Of a DNA stretch of 64,000 nt, positions 44,719 through 52,224 are shown one piece after another. A program made the translations under genes and the position numbers. The notes beneath the pieces are model-generated. The model had not been told where the DNA came from, searched no databases, and saw only the letters and a list, made by a program, of their open reading frames with translations. The DNA is from Streptomyces griseomycini (GTDB lineage: Bacteria; Actinomycetota; Actinomycetes; Streptomycetales; Streptomycetaceae): contig NZ_JACHJI010000015.1 in NCBI RefSeq assembly GCF_014203535.1, forward strand, positions 1 to 64,000, in the 5' to 3' direction. Each line of letters starts with the position of its first letter. Position 1 is the stretch's first letter.

Positions 44719-44744
44719 CCGGACCGGAGAGCGAGGGATCACAA

Positions 44745-45224
44745 GTGCGCCGCGCCGTATGCCCCGGGTCGTTCGACCCGATCACCAACGGACACCTCGA
44801 CATCATCGCCCGAGCCTCCAGGCTGTACGACGAGGTCTACGTCGCGGTGATGATCAACCAGTCCAAGAAGGGCCTGTTCGAGATCGAGGAGCGGATCGAC
44901 CTGATCCGCCGGGTCACCGCCGAGTACGGGAACGTGCGCGTCGAGGCCTTCCACGGCCTCCTCGTCGACTTCTGCAAGCAGCGTGACATCCCCGCCATCG
45001 TCAAGGGCCTGCGCGCCGTCAGCGACTTCGACTACGAGCTGCAGATGGCCCAGATGAACAACGGCCTCTCGGGCGTGGAGACCCTCTTCGTCCCCACCAA
45101 CCCCACCTACAGCTTCCTGTCCTCCTCGCTCGTCAAGGAGGTCGCGGCCTGGGGCGGCGACGTCTCCCACCTGGTGCCGGCGGAGGTCCTGGCGGCCCTC
45201 ACCGAGCGCCTGCGCAAGGACTGA
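44745..45224 (+). CDS. coaD: Phosphopantetheine adenylyltransferase
   Basis: This 159-residue enzyme adenylates 4'-phosphopantetheine in coenzyme A synthesis. The nucleotidyltransferase H-x-G-H-type motif is CPGSFDPITNGHLDII near residue 5, and PTYSFLSSSLVKEVA near 121 is the second signature. GTG 44745 is preferred because GAGGG lies seven bases upstream and the length is standard. ATG 44715, overlapping rsmD, would add ten non-conserved residues. Confidence 0.95.
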   Translation: MRRAVCPGSFDPITNGHLDIIARASRLYDEVYVAVMINQSKKGLFEIEERIDLIRRVTAEYGNVRVEAFHGLLVDFCKQRDIPAIVKGLRAVSDFDYELQMAQMNNGLSGVETLFVPTNPTYSFLSSSLVKEVAAWGGDVSHLVPAEVLAALTERLRKD

Positions 45225-45250
45225 GGACGACGCGCCGACGACGCCCGGGA

Positions 45251-45284
45251 ACACTCCGGCGGCCGGCGAACCGCCGGCCGGTGT
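45251..45284 (+). terminator. Terminator after coaD
   Basis: The core stem GGCCGGC/GCCGGCC (loop gaacc, 45261-45279) has further flanking pairs. It lies about 30 bases after the stop. Confidence 0.65.
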
Positions 45285-45357
45285 CCCCCGCCCGCCCCGG
45301 GGCCGTACAGTCGTCCCGTCCGTCTCCAACACAGCTGTAGAGAGTGGCGAGCACACG

Positions 45358-46452
45358 GTGGACGTGCAGAAGAAGCTCGACGAGATCGTCGCCGCGGTCT
45401 CCAGTGCCCGGTCGATGCCCATGTCGGCCTCGTGCGTGGTCAACCGCGCCGAACTGCTCTCGATGCTCGACGAGGTGCGCGCGGCGCTGCCCGACTCCCT
45501 CGCCCAGGCCCGGGAACTCATCGGCGACCGCGAGCAGCTGGTCGAGGAGGCCCGCCGGGAGGCCGAGCGGATCATCGAGAGCGCCCACGCCGAGCGCGGC
45601 TCCCTGATCGCCGGCACCGAGGTCGCCCGCCGCTCCCAGGCCGAGGCCGACCGCATCCTCGCCGAGGCCCGCAAGGAGGCCGAGGAGATCCGCGCCGAGG
45701 CCGACGACTACGTCGACTCCAAGCTCGCCAACTTCGAGGTCGTCCTCACCAAGACCCTCGGTTCGGTCGGCCGCGGCCGCGAGAAGCTGCTCGGCACCGG
45801 CCCCGGCCTCGACGAGCAGGGCTACGAGGACGAGGACGCCCCCGAGCGCAGCCACGACCCGGAGACCCTGCGCCGGACCGCCGACGAGTACGTCGACGTC
45901 AAGCTCGGCGCCTTCGAGGCGGTCCTCGCCAAGACCCTGGAGGCGGTCGGCCGGGGCCGCCAGAAGCTGCACGGCCGGATCGCCACCGACGACCTCGGCG
46001 CCCTCGCCGACGACCCCACGACCGTGCAGCACTCCAGCGACGCCGACTACCTCGCCGACCTCGCGTCGATCGCGGACACCCCGGCCCCGCCGGCCCACCA
46101 GCCGCCGCAGGCCCCCCAGCAGCCGGACTACGCCCCCCAGCAGCCGGACTACGCCCCGCAGCAGCCGGCGTACGGCTACCCGCAGCAGGACCGGCAGCCG
46201 GAGCCGTACGGCGGCTACCCGCAGCAGTACGGCGACGGGCAGGACGCCTACGGCTACCCGCAGGCCGACCCGTACGCCGCCTACCAGGGCTACGACGCCC
46301 CGCAGCAGCCGGCGTACGACCCCGGTCAGGCCCAGCAGGGCTACGTCCCGCAGCAGGACCGGCCCGCCCTCGACGAGACCAGCCTCTTCGACACGAGCAT
46401 GATCAGCGCCGAGCAGCTCCGGGCCTACGAGCAGGGCCGCGGCAACGGCTGA
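45358..46452 (+). CDS. Coiled-coil DivIVA / ATP-synthase-B-like protein
   Basis: This is a 364-residue cytoplasmic protein of unknown exact role. Residues 1-55 resemble the head region of actinobacterial coiled-coil proteins. Residues about 55-125 form a strong coiled coil (EEARREAERIIESAHAERGS, RILAEARKEAEEIRAEADDY). The block YVDSKLANFEVVLTKTLGSV with GRGREKL is repeated as YVDVKLGAFEAVLAKTLEAV with GRGRQKL about 60 residues on. The last 125 residues are a Gln/Pro/Tyr-rich low-complexity tail (YAPQQPDYAPQQP). A role in polar growth or cell-wall assembly by analogy with DivIVA relatives is inference. GTG 45358 lacks a strong SD. Confidence 0.75.
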   Translation: MDVQKKLDEIVAAVSSARSMPMSASCVVNRAELLSMLDEVRAALPDSLAQARELIGDREQLVEEARREAERIIESAHAERGSLIAGTEVARRSQAEADRILAEARKEAEEIRAEADDYVDSKLANFEVVLTKTLGSVGRGREKLLGTGPGLDEQGYEDEDAPERSHDPETLRRTADEYVDVKLGAFEAVLAKTLEAVGRGRQKLHGRIATDDLGALADDPTTVQHSSDADYLADLASIADTPAPPAHQPPQAPQQPDYAPQQPDYAPQQPAYGYPQQDRQPEPYGGYPQQYGDGQDAYGYPQADPYAAYQGYDAPQQPAYDPGQAQQGYVPQQDRPALDETSLFDTSMISAEQLRAYEQGRGNG

Positions 46453-46483
46453 CCGCCGAAGCCGCCCGTCACGGGAGGCCGGA

Positions 46484-46513
46484 TTGGGCCGAGAGCGAAA
46501 GGTCCAGTATCCT
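46484..46513 (+). promoter_or_regulatory. Candidate promoter of the DUF177-rpmF-rnc operon
   Basis: TTGGGC and TATCCT are separated by 18 bases, about 100 bases upstream of the DUF177 gene, fitting an HrdB-type promoter. Confidence 0.5.
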
Positions 46514-46611
46514 GGCTCTTCGGTCGTGCGTATGTCCGCGATCACCGCTGTCCGGACACGGGAAGTGTCCGGGGCCAGCGTTTCCCCGAGTTCCGAAGAC
46601 CGAAAGCAGAG

Positions 46612-47256
46612 ATGGCTCCGAACGCCCGCCTCGACCACCGCAACCCCCTCGTGCTCGACACGCACGAGCTGGGTCGGCGGCCCGGTGCGCTGCAGCGCCT
46701 GACCCGCACGGTCGACGCTCCCCAGGACCTCGGTATCAAGGAGGTCGTCGGAGTGCCGGAAGGCGCCCCGGTGGAACTCGACCTCCGGCTCGAGTCCGTC
46801 ATGGAAGGTGTGCTCGTCACAGGCACCGCCCGTGCGACGGCCGAGGGGGAGTGCGTAAGGTGTCTGGAGCCGCTCGAGCTGGAGCTCGAAGCGGACTTCC
46901 AGGAGATGTTCTCGTACCCTGACGCCGACGACCGGGGCCGCGTGATCGCGGAACCGGGCGACGACGCCGAGGACGACGAGGACAGGCTCTTTGTCGAGGA
47001 CGGTCTGATCGACCTCGAACCTGTGCTGCGTGATGCGGTGGTGCTCGCACTGCCGATGCAGCCGGTGTGCCAGGAAGACTGCCCGGGTCTGTGCTCCGAG
47101 TGCGGAGCGCGGCTCGCTGACGACCCGGACCACCACCACGACGCCGTCGACATCCGTTGGGCGGCATTGCAGGGACTCGCCGACACCATGAAGGACGGCG
47201 AGAAGGACGAGATGGGCGGCGCCGAACCGGGCGTCGACGAGAAGCAGGAGAAGTAG
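46612..47256 (+). CDS. DUF177 (YceD) family protein
   Basis: This 214-residue protein has the conserved CVRCLEPLELELEADFQEMF near residue 82 and the C-terminal Cys cluster CQEDCPGLCSECGARLA near 155. DUF177/YceD proteins are tied to 23S rRNA accumulation and ribosome assembly in other organisms, and are almost always followed by rpmF, as here (two bases apart). The last 15 residues are charged and disordered. ATG 46612 follows GCAGAG. Confidence 0.92.
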   Translation: MAPNARLDHRNPLVLDTHELGRRPGALQRLTRTVDAPQDLGIKEVVGVPEGAPVELDLRLESVMEGVLVTGTARATAEGECVRCLEPLELELEADFQEMFSYPDADDRGRVIAEPGDDAEDDEDRLFVEDGLIDLEPVLRDAVVLALPMQPVCQEDCPGLCSECGARLADDPDHHHDAVDIRWAALQGLADTMKDGEKDEMGGAEPGVDEKQEK

Positions 47257-47258
47257 CC

Positions 47259-47432
47259 GTGGCTGTTCCGAAGCGGAAGATGTCGCGCAGCAACACGCGC
47301 CACCGCCGGTCGCAGTGGAAGGCTGCGGTCCCCACCCTGGTTGCGTGCGAGCGCTGCCACGAGCCCAAGCAGCAGCACATCGCGTGCCCGTCTTGCGGCA
47401 CCTACAACAAGCGCCAGGTCCTCGAGGTCTGA
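47259..47432 (+). CDS. rpmF: 50S ribosomal protein L32 (zinc-binding form)
   Basis: This 57-residue L32 (AVPKRKMSRSNTRHRRSQWK) has two CxxC pairs (CERCHEP and CPSCGTYN), so it is the zinc-binding form. GTG start, two bases after the DUF177 stop; rnc starts 19 bases downstream. Confidence 0.97.
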   Translation: MAVPKRKMSRSNTRHRRSQWKAAVPTLVACERCHEPKQQHIACPSCGTYNKRQVLEV

Positions 47433-47451
47433 GCGGCTGGTGAGAGGCACT

Positions 47452-48270
47452 GTGTCCACGCCGAAGAAGAACTCAGCGGACAACCAGGCCTCGTCCCACA
47501 CGCTTCTGGAAGGGCGGCTCGGCTACAAGGTCGAGTCCGCCCTTCTGGTACGCGCGCTGACCCACCGTTCCTACGCGTACGAGAACGGCGGTCTGCCGAC
47601 GAACGAGCGGCTGGAGTTCCTCGGGGACTCCGTGCTCGGCCTCGTCGTCACGGACACGCTGTACCGCACCCACCCCGATCTGCCCGAGGGCCAGTTGGCC
47701 AAGTTGCGGGCCGCGGTGGTCAACTCGCGTGCGCTGGCGGAGGTGGGCCGCGGCCTCGACCTGGGCTCCTTCATCCGGCTCGGCCGCGGTGAAGAGGGCA
47801 CGGGCGGCCGGGACAAGGCGTCCATCCTCGCCGACACCCTCGAAGCGGTGATCGGCGCGGTCTACCTCGACCAGGGCCTCGACGCGGCCTCCGAACTGGT
47901 GCACCGCCTGTTCGACCCCCTGATCGAGAAGTCCTCCAACCTCGGTGCCGGCCTGGACTGGAAGACCAGTCTCCAGGAGCTCACCGCGACCGAAGGACTC
48001 GGTGTCCCCGAGTACCTGGTCACGGAGACCGGCCCCGACCACGAGAAGACCTTCACTGCTGCCGCCCGCGTCGGAGGCGTCTCGTACGGCACCGGCACCG
48101 GCCGCAGCAAGAAGGAGGCGGAGCAGCAGGCCGCCGAGTCCGCCTGGCGCGCCATCAAGGGCGCGGCGGACGAGCGAGCCAAGGCGGCGGCCGAGGCCGA
48201 GGAGGCCGTCCAGGCCGCCGAGGCACGAGCCGTCGGCCGGAGCGCCGACACCCCGTCGGCCTCCGCCTGA
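47452..48270 (+). CDS. rnc: Ribonuclease III (AbsB type)
   Basis: This 272-residue endonuclease cuts double-stranded RNA in rRNA processing and mRNA control. In S. coelicolor the orthologue AbsB is needed for antibiotic production. The catalytic signature NERLEFLGDSVLGLVV lies near residue 45, and ADTLEAVIGAVYLDQGL near 125 holds the second acidic pair. A dsRNA-binding domain follows (about 165-235), then an Ala/Glu tail. GTG 47452 with GAGAGG four bases upstream is preferred; GTG 47440 is in frame but has a weaker SD. Confidence 0.95.
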   Translation: MSTPKKNSADNQASSHTLLEGRLGYKVESALLVRALTHRSYAYENGGLPTNERLEFLGDSVLGLVVTDTLYRTHPDLPEGQLAKLRAAVVNSRALAEVGRGLDLGSFIRLGRGEEGTGGRDKASILADTLEAVIGAVYLDQGLDAASELVHRLFDPLIEKSSNLGAGLDWKTSLQELTATEGLGVPEYLVTETGPDHEKTFTAAARVGGVSYGTGTGRSKKEAEQQAAESAWRAIKGAADERAKAAAEAEEAVQAAEARAVGRSADTPSASA

Positions 48271-48349
48271 CGAACAGCGTGTCCCGAGCGCCCGTCCCGA
48301 CCCGGGGCGGGCGCTCGGTGCTCGTACACCGCCCCTGGGAGGGGGAACC

Positions 48350-49234
48350 ATGCCCGAGCTGCCCGAAGTCGAGGTCGTACGGCGCGGACTCGAGCGGTGG
48401 GTCGCCCACCGCACCGTCGCCGAGGCCGAGGTCCTGCACCCGCGCGCGGTGCGCCGCCACCTCGCCGGCGCCGACGACTTCGCGCACCGCCTCAAGGGCC
48501 ACCGCATCGGCACCCCCAGCCGCCGCGGCAAGTACCTGTGGCTGCCGCTGGAGGACACGGACCAGTCGATCCTGGCCCACCTCGGCATGAGCGGCCAGCT
48601 CCTCGTCCAGCCGCACGACGCACCGGACGAGAAGCACCTGCGCATCCGGGTCCGCTTCACGGAGACGCAGGAACCAGCCGCTGACGCGGCGGGGCCCACC
48701 GAACTCCGCTTCGTCGACCAGCGCACCTTCGGCGGCCTGTCGCTGCACGACAACACCCCCGACGGCCTGCCGGACGTCATCGCCCACATCGCCCGCGATC
48801 CGCTCGACCCGCTCTTCGACGACGAGGCCTTCCACCGCGCGCTGCGCCGCAAGCGCACCACCATCAAGCGGGCCCTGCTCGACCAGTCACTGATCAGCGG
48901 AGTCGGCAACATCTACGCGGACGAGGCGCTGTGGCGCGCCCGCATCCACTACGAACGCCCGACGGCCGGCTTCACCCGTCCGCGCAGCCTGCTCCTGCTG
49001 GGACACGTCCGGGACGTCATGAACGCGGCCCTCACGGCCGGCGGCACCAGCTTCGACAGCCTGTACGTGAACGTCAACGGCGAGTCGGGCTACTTCGACC
49101 GGTCCCTGGACGCCTACGGCCGCGAGGGACTGCCCTGCCGCCGCTGCGGCACGCCGATGCGCAGGCGGCCGTGGATGAACCGGTCCAGCTACTTCTGCCC
49201 GAGGTGTCAGCGGGCGCCGCGCGCGGCGTCGTAA
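48350..49234 (+). CDS. mutM: Formamidopyrimidine-DNA glycosylase
   Basis: This 294-residue base-excision repair enzyme removes 8-oxoguanine and formamidopyrimidines. The N-terminal PELPEVEVVRRGLE supplies the catalytic Pro and Glu, and the Lys in RRGKYLWL near residue 60 is conserved. SGVGNIYADEALW near 183 is the H2TH region. The C-terminal zinc finger is CRRCGTPM...YFCPRCQR. GGGAGGGGG precedes the ATG. Its last 28 bases overlap the converging HxlR gene. Confidence 0.97.
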   Translation: MPELPEVEVVRRGLERWVAHRTVAEAEVLHPRAVRRHLAGADDFAHRLKGHRIGTPSRRGKYLWLPLEDTDQSILAHLGMSGQLLVQPHDAPDEKHLRIRVRFTETQEPAADAAGPTELRFVDQRTFGGLSLHDNTPDGLPDVIAHIARDPLDPLFDDEAFHRALRRKRTTIKRALLDQSLISGVGNIYADEALWRARIHYERPTAGFTRPRSLLLLGHVRDVMNAALTAGGTSFDSLYVNVNGESGYFDRSLDAYGREGLPCRRCGTPMRRRPWMNRSSYFCPRCQRAPRAAS

Positions 49235-49608
49235 CGCTCACGTGCCTCGAGCACGGTGTCCATGCTGTCCTCCACGCAGCGGATGAGGGACAGCAGGCGC
49301 TGCGCGACCTCGCGGCCCAGCGGGGTGAGTTCGTAGTCCACGCGGGGCGGGTTGGTGAGCTGTGCCTCGCGGTGCACCAGGCCGTCGCGCTCCAGCGCGT
49401 GCAGCGTCTGGGACAGCATCTTCTCGCTCACGCCGTCGACCCGGCGGCGCAGCTCGTTGAACCGGAGCGAGCCCTCGGACAGCGCGCCGAGCGTCAGCGC
49501 GCCCCAGCGCCCGGTCACGTGCTCCAGGGTGCTGCGGGAGGGGCAGGCCCTGGCGAACACGTTGAAGGGCAGATCCTGCTCCTCCGGGCGCGGCTGCGTG
49601 GTCGTCAT
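49207..49608 (-). CDS. HxlR-family transcriptional regulator
   Basis: This 133-residue winged-HTH protein of the HxlR family begins the domain at CPSRSTLEHVTGRWGALTLG near residue 22. It continues LRFNELRRRVDGVSEKMLSQ and LTPLGREVAQRLLSL. The Cys near residue 22 is where redox-sensing HxlR proteins carry their reactive thiol. It probably represses a nearby or distant detoxification gene, but no obvious target adjoins it. The 3' end overlaps mutM. Confidence 0.9.
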   Translation of the reverse strand: MTTTQPRPEEQDLPFNVFARACPSRSTLEHVTGRWGALTLGALSEGSLRFNELRRRVDGVSEKMLSQTLHALERDGLVHREAQLTNPPRVDYELTPLGREVAQRLLSLIRCVEDSMDTVLEARERYDAARGAR

Positions 49609-49699
49609 GGTCCGAGCCTACGTCAGAGCAGCGCTGACCGACAGGCAGCGCTAACTCCTGTTCAGCGTCACCTGCCGGTCCTCCCGGAGAAGGGGGCGG

Positions 49700-50908
49700 C
49701 TAGTAGCCGAAGTTCTGGGTCCACCACGGGCCGCCCGGCCCGAAGTGGACGCCCACGCCCAGTGTCCTGAAGTCGCAGTTCAGTATGTTCGCCTTGTGGC
49801 CGGGGCTGTCCATCCAGGCCTGCATGACGGCCTCGGCGTCGGCCTGGCCGCGGGCTATGTTCTCGCCGCCGAGGCCGCTGACGCCGGCCGCCTGGGCCCG
49901 GTCCCACGGGGTGTCGCCGTCGGGGTCCGTGTGGTCGAAGAAGCCCCGCTGGGCCATGTCCTCGCTGAACGCGGTGGCCAGATCCGTCAGCGCACTGTTC
50001 GCGGCGACGGGGCTGCAGCCCGCCTTGGCCCGTTCCTCGTTGACCAGCTTGAGGACCTGGGCCCCGGCGGCGGCCTCCGCCGACGTGGCCACCGGGGCGC
50101 CCGGCTTCTTCTCCGGCTTCGGTTCGGCCTTGCGGGACGGAGTCCTCTCCTGCTCCTCGCTCGGGGTCGCCGCGGGCTGCTTCTTCTCCGGTGCCTTCTT
50201 CTCCGGCGTCTTCGTCGGGGCGGTCGAGGCGGAGGCCGATGCCGACGGCTCGGGGGAGGCGGAGCGCCCGGCGTCGCGGCTCGCCGGGGCACCGGCGTCA
50301 CGGCTCGGGGTCTCGGCGCTGCCGGACGTGCCGCCCTGCTCGCTGGGCAGGTTGGTCGCCACGTCCCCGGCCTGCACCTTGTCACCGGGGGTGCGGTCGC
50401 CGCCGAGCTTGTAGTTCTCGAGGCCGGGCACCGCGCCCGTGGCCACCGCGACCGTGCCGAGGGCCACCGCGGCGGAGACGCCGAGCAGACCGGTGCGGAC
50501 CGGCGTGGCGGCCTTCTTCTTGCGGCGCCGGTGCCCGTCCGCGCGCCGGGCGCCCCCGCCGGGGGTGAGGCCGTCGTCCGGGAAGCGGTCGTCGGGGAAA
50601 CGGCCGTCGGGGAAGGAGCCGCTGGTGGAGCCGGCCGCGAAACCGTCGCCCGAGAAGTCGTGACCGGGCAGGACCGCGGTCTCGAAGGCCCCGGACCCGT
50701 CGTCCGTCCCGAAGAGGTAGGCCTGGCTCTTCGCGTACGTCCCGGCGTACGCCTCGGGGTTCAGGTACGGCGCGATGCCCATGGTGGGCTGGCCGTCCGT
50801 ACGGGCGCTCAGCGGGCTTCGGCCCCCGCCGTGGGACCCGTCGTGAGTGACCCCCGTGGCGCGGCCCGTGGCGGCGCGGCCGGCGGCGGAGCGTCGGTGG
50901 CGTCCCAT
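49700..50908 (-). CDS. CAP/SCP-domain membrane-anchored surface protein
   Basis: This 402-residue protein has a charged cytoplasmic N-terminus (about 140 residues), then one transmembrane segment (TGLLGVSAAVALGTVAVATG). A long Ser/Thr/Pro/Lys-rich linker follows, and the C-terminal 125 residues form a CAP/SCP domain (LVNEERAKAGCSPVAANSAL; FFDHTDPDGDTPWDRAQAAG; SPGHKANILNCDFRTLGVGV). Bacterial CAP proteins are extracytoplasmic and of mostly unknown function. ATG 50908 follows GGAAGG. A near-perfect 26-bp palindrome lies 70-95 bases upstream. Confidence 0.9.
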   Translation of the reverse strand: MGRHRRSAAGRAATGRATGVTHDGSHGGGRSPLSARTDGQPTMGIAPYLNPEAYAGTYAKSQAYLFGTDDGSGAFETAVLPGHDFSGDGFAAGSTSGSFPDGRFPDDRFPDDGLTPGGGARRADGHRRRKKKAATPVRTGLLGVSAAVALGTVAVATGAVPGLENYKLGGDRTPGDKVQAGDVATNLPSEQGGTSGSAETPSRDAGAPASRDAGRSASPEPSASASASTAPTKTPEKKAPEKKQPAATPSEEQERTPSRKAEPKPEKKPGAPVATSAEAAAGAQVLKLVNEERAKAGCSPVAANSALTDLATAFSEDMAQRGFFDHTDPDGDTPWDRAQAAGVSGLGGENIARGQADAEAVMQAWMDSPGHKANILNCDFRTLGVGVHFGPGGPWWTQNFGY

Positions 50909-50976
50909 GTCCTGGCCTTCCTCGTCCTTGTGGTCGACTCGTACTCGCGACCTGACGCGACATCCATGATCAACAC

Positions 50977-51002
50977 GAAACTCACACGATCGAGTGAGTT
51001 TC
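50977..51002. promoter_or_regulatory. 26-bp operator-like palindrome
   Basis: Arms GAAACTCAC and GTGAGTTTC flank ACGATCGA. It lies between the divergent CAP-protein and acylphosphatase genes. Dyad symmetry and AT content suggest a regulator site. Confidence 0.55.
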
Positions 51003-51087
51003 ATATGAGATTCATGGGTGGGGACGGTACCGCATGCACTCCGGGGAGGGAGTGCCTCGAGTGACATTGACCGGTTAGGTTGCCGTC

Positions 51088-51369
51088 ATGAGCGACGATG
51101 TGCGACTGGTCGCCTGGGTGCGGGGACGCGTCCAGGGTGTGGGTTTCCGCTGGTTCACGCGGGCCAAGGCCCTGGAGATCGGCGGCCTGAGCGGCTTTGC
51201 CCTCAATCTGGGCGACGGCCGGGTCCAGGTGGTCGCCGAGGGCTCCCGCGAACGCTGCGAGGGGCTGCTCGAGTGGCTCCAGGCCGGCGACACGCCCGGA
51301 CGCGTGGACGGTGTCACCGAGATCTGGGACACACCGCGCGGCGGCTACGAGGGGTTCGCCGTCCGCTGA
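51088..51369 (+). CDS. acyP: Acylphosphatase
   Basis: This 93-residue enzyme hydrolyses carboxyl-phosphate bonds such as acetyl phosphate. The active-site Arg is in RGRVQGVGFRWFTRAKALE near residue 12, and the catalytic Asn in FALNLGDGRVQVVAEG near 40. The length is standard. A hairpin ends the gene at 51390-51420. Confidence 0.95.
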   Translation: MSDDVRLVAWVRGRVQGVGFRWFTRAKALEIGGLSGFALNLGDGRVQVVAEGSRERCEGLLEWLQAGDTPGRVDGVTEIWDTPRGGYEGFAVR

Positions 51370-51389
51370 TCCCGCCGCTCCCCGGGGCT

Positions 51390-51420
51390 CCCGCGGGTGC
51401 CGTCCGGCGCCCGCCGCGGG
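51390..51420 (+). terminator. Hairpin after acyP
   Basis: The outer arms CCCGCGG/CCGCGGG have an imperfect inner stem, about 20 bases after the stop. Confidence 0.5.
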
Positions 51421-51583
51421 CCTCCGTCGGGGAAAACGTCCAGGTGATTGCCAACAACGGCTTGTCGTGGGAGGCTCCACCCGCGAAGATGATCGCCCAG
51501 CCCCCGAGGACCCGCAGGTCTCGCGGCGCCGCCGTTCCCGGCCGTGCGCGCCCGGTTGTCCGCCGATACGGGGCGTGATCGTG

Positions 51584-51747
51584 TTGACCGTCAAACTTTT
51601 TGGTGAGACGCTGAAAGCCCCGCGCACCTTAGCTGTTTGGCATGGCTGAACGGCAGCACAACTCCAGGCCTGCCAAGCACCGCGGGTGCGAATCCCTCAC
51701 GACCCACACCGCATCGGTCGGTCACTCAGTGTGGAGGACCATCCATC
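51584..51747 (+). promoter_or_regulatory. Structured leader of the small coiled-coil gene
   Basis: The palindrome TTGACCGTCAA (51584-51594) is followed by a T-run. About 90 bases on, a T-arm-like element has loop TGCGAAT within GCGGG/CCCTC. The region does not fold into a full tRNA by eye. No riboswitch class is recognised. Confidence 0.3.
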
Positions 51748-51951
51748 ATGGCAAAGGCGCTTCTCGGTTACGTCGGCGGCTCCGACCCTCGACTCCTCGC
51801 CGAGATGCGACGGCTCCAGCAGCGCGTCCAGGACCTGGAATCCGAGCTCGTACGGATCCAGGCGGAGAACGAAGCGCTGACGGCTGCCGCTTCTCACGAC
51901 AGGAGCATGGAGAGCGTTGACGCACACCAGGCGGAGCCTGCGCTCACCTGA
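51748..51951 (+). CDS. Small coiled-coil protein
   Basis: This 67-residue protein (MAKALLGYVGGSDPRLLAEM) has a central coiled coil of about 30 residues (RRLQQRVQDLESELVRIQAE) and a short polar tail. It carries no domain I recognise. GGAGG lies 12 bases before the ATG. A strong terminator follows, so it is a single-gene unit between acyP and smc. It may be a partner or adaptor protein, but nothing in the sequence shows of what. Confidence 0.72.
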   Translation: MAKALLGYVGGSDPRLLAEMRRLQQRVQDLESELVRIQAENEALTAAASHDRSMESVDAHQAEPALT

Positions 51952-52024
51952 TCACTGCACCGCTCCACAACAGCACAGCAGTGGTCGGGCCCGCCCGTCA
52001 CCACCGCCGAGCAGTCAGAATGGC

Positions 52025-52050
52025 AAGGGACGCCCCGGCGTCCCTTCTTT
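52025..52050 (+). terminator. Terminator with T-rich tail after the coiled-coil gene
   Basis: AAGGGACGCC/GGCGTCCCTT form a perfect 10-bp stem followed by CTTT. It is one of the few classical rho-independent signals here. Confidence 0.88.
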
Positions 52051-52224
52051 CTTGCCTCCGCGTCCTCGCCCCCGCGCACGCGTCCGGTGTCCGCGCCCCC
52101 TACCCGGCGCTCCTTGTCCCGCGCATCCTTTCACCGTCTTCAACGTCTGGTGTGCCCTGTGCGTTCACCGGCGAAACCGCGCGTTCATGGAGTGAGACCC
52201 CACCGGCGGGTAGAGTCCGACGGC

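Noticed and set aside
41749..44742. A 997-codon reverse frame opposite recG
   Set aside because: It is a shadow of recG and rsmD, and its composition is typical of antisense translation.
44715..44744. coaD starting at ATG 44715, overlapping rsmD
   Set aside because: It is possible, but it has no SD and adds ten non-conserved residues. GTG 44745 has a clear SD and gives the usual length.
51650..51730. A tRNA gene suggested by the GGTGCGAATCCC-like element
   Set aside because: No matching acceptor, D or anticodon arms could be paired. Only a T-arm-like hairpin is present.
51642..51920. A 92-codon frame starting MAERQHNSRPAKHRG upstream of the coiled-coil gene
   Set aside because: It runs out of frame through the coiled-coil gene, has no good SD and no motif. 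It is more likely leader RNA.
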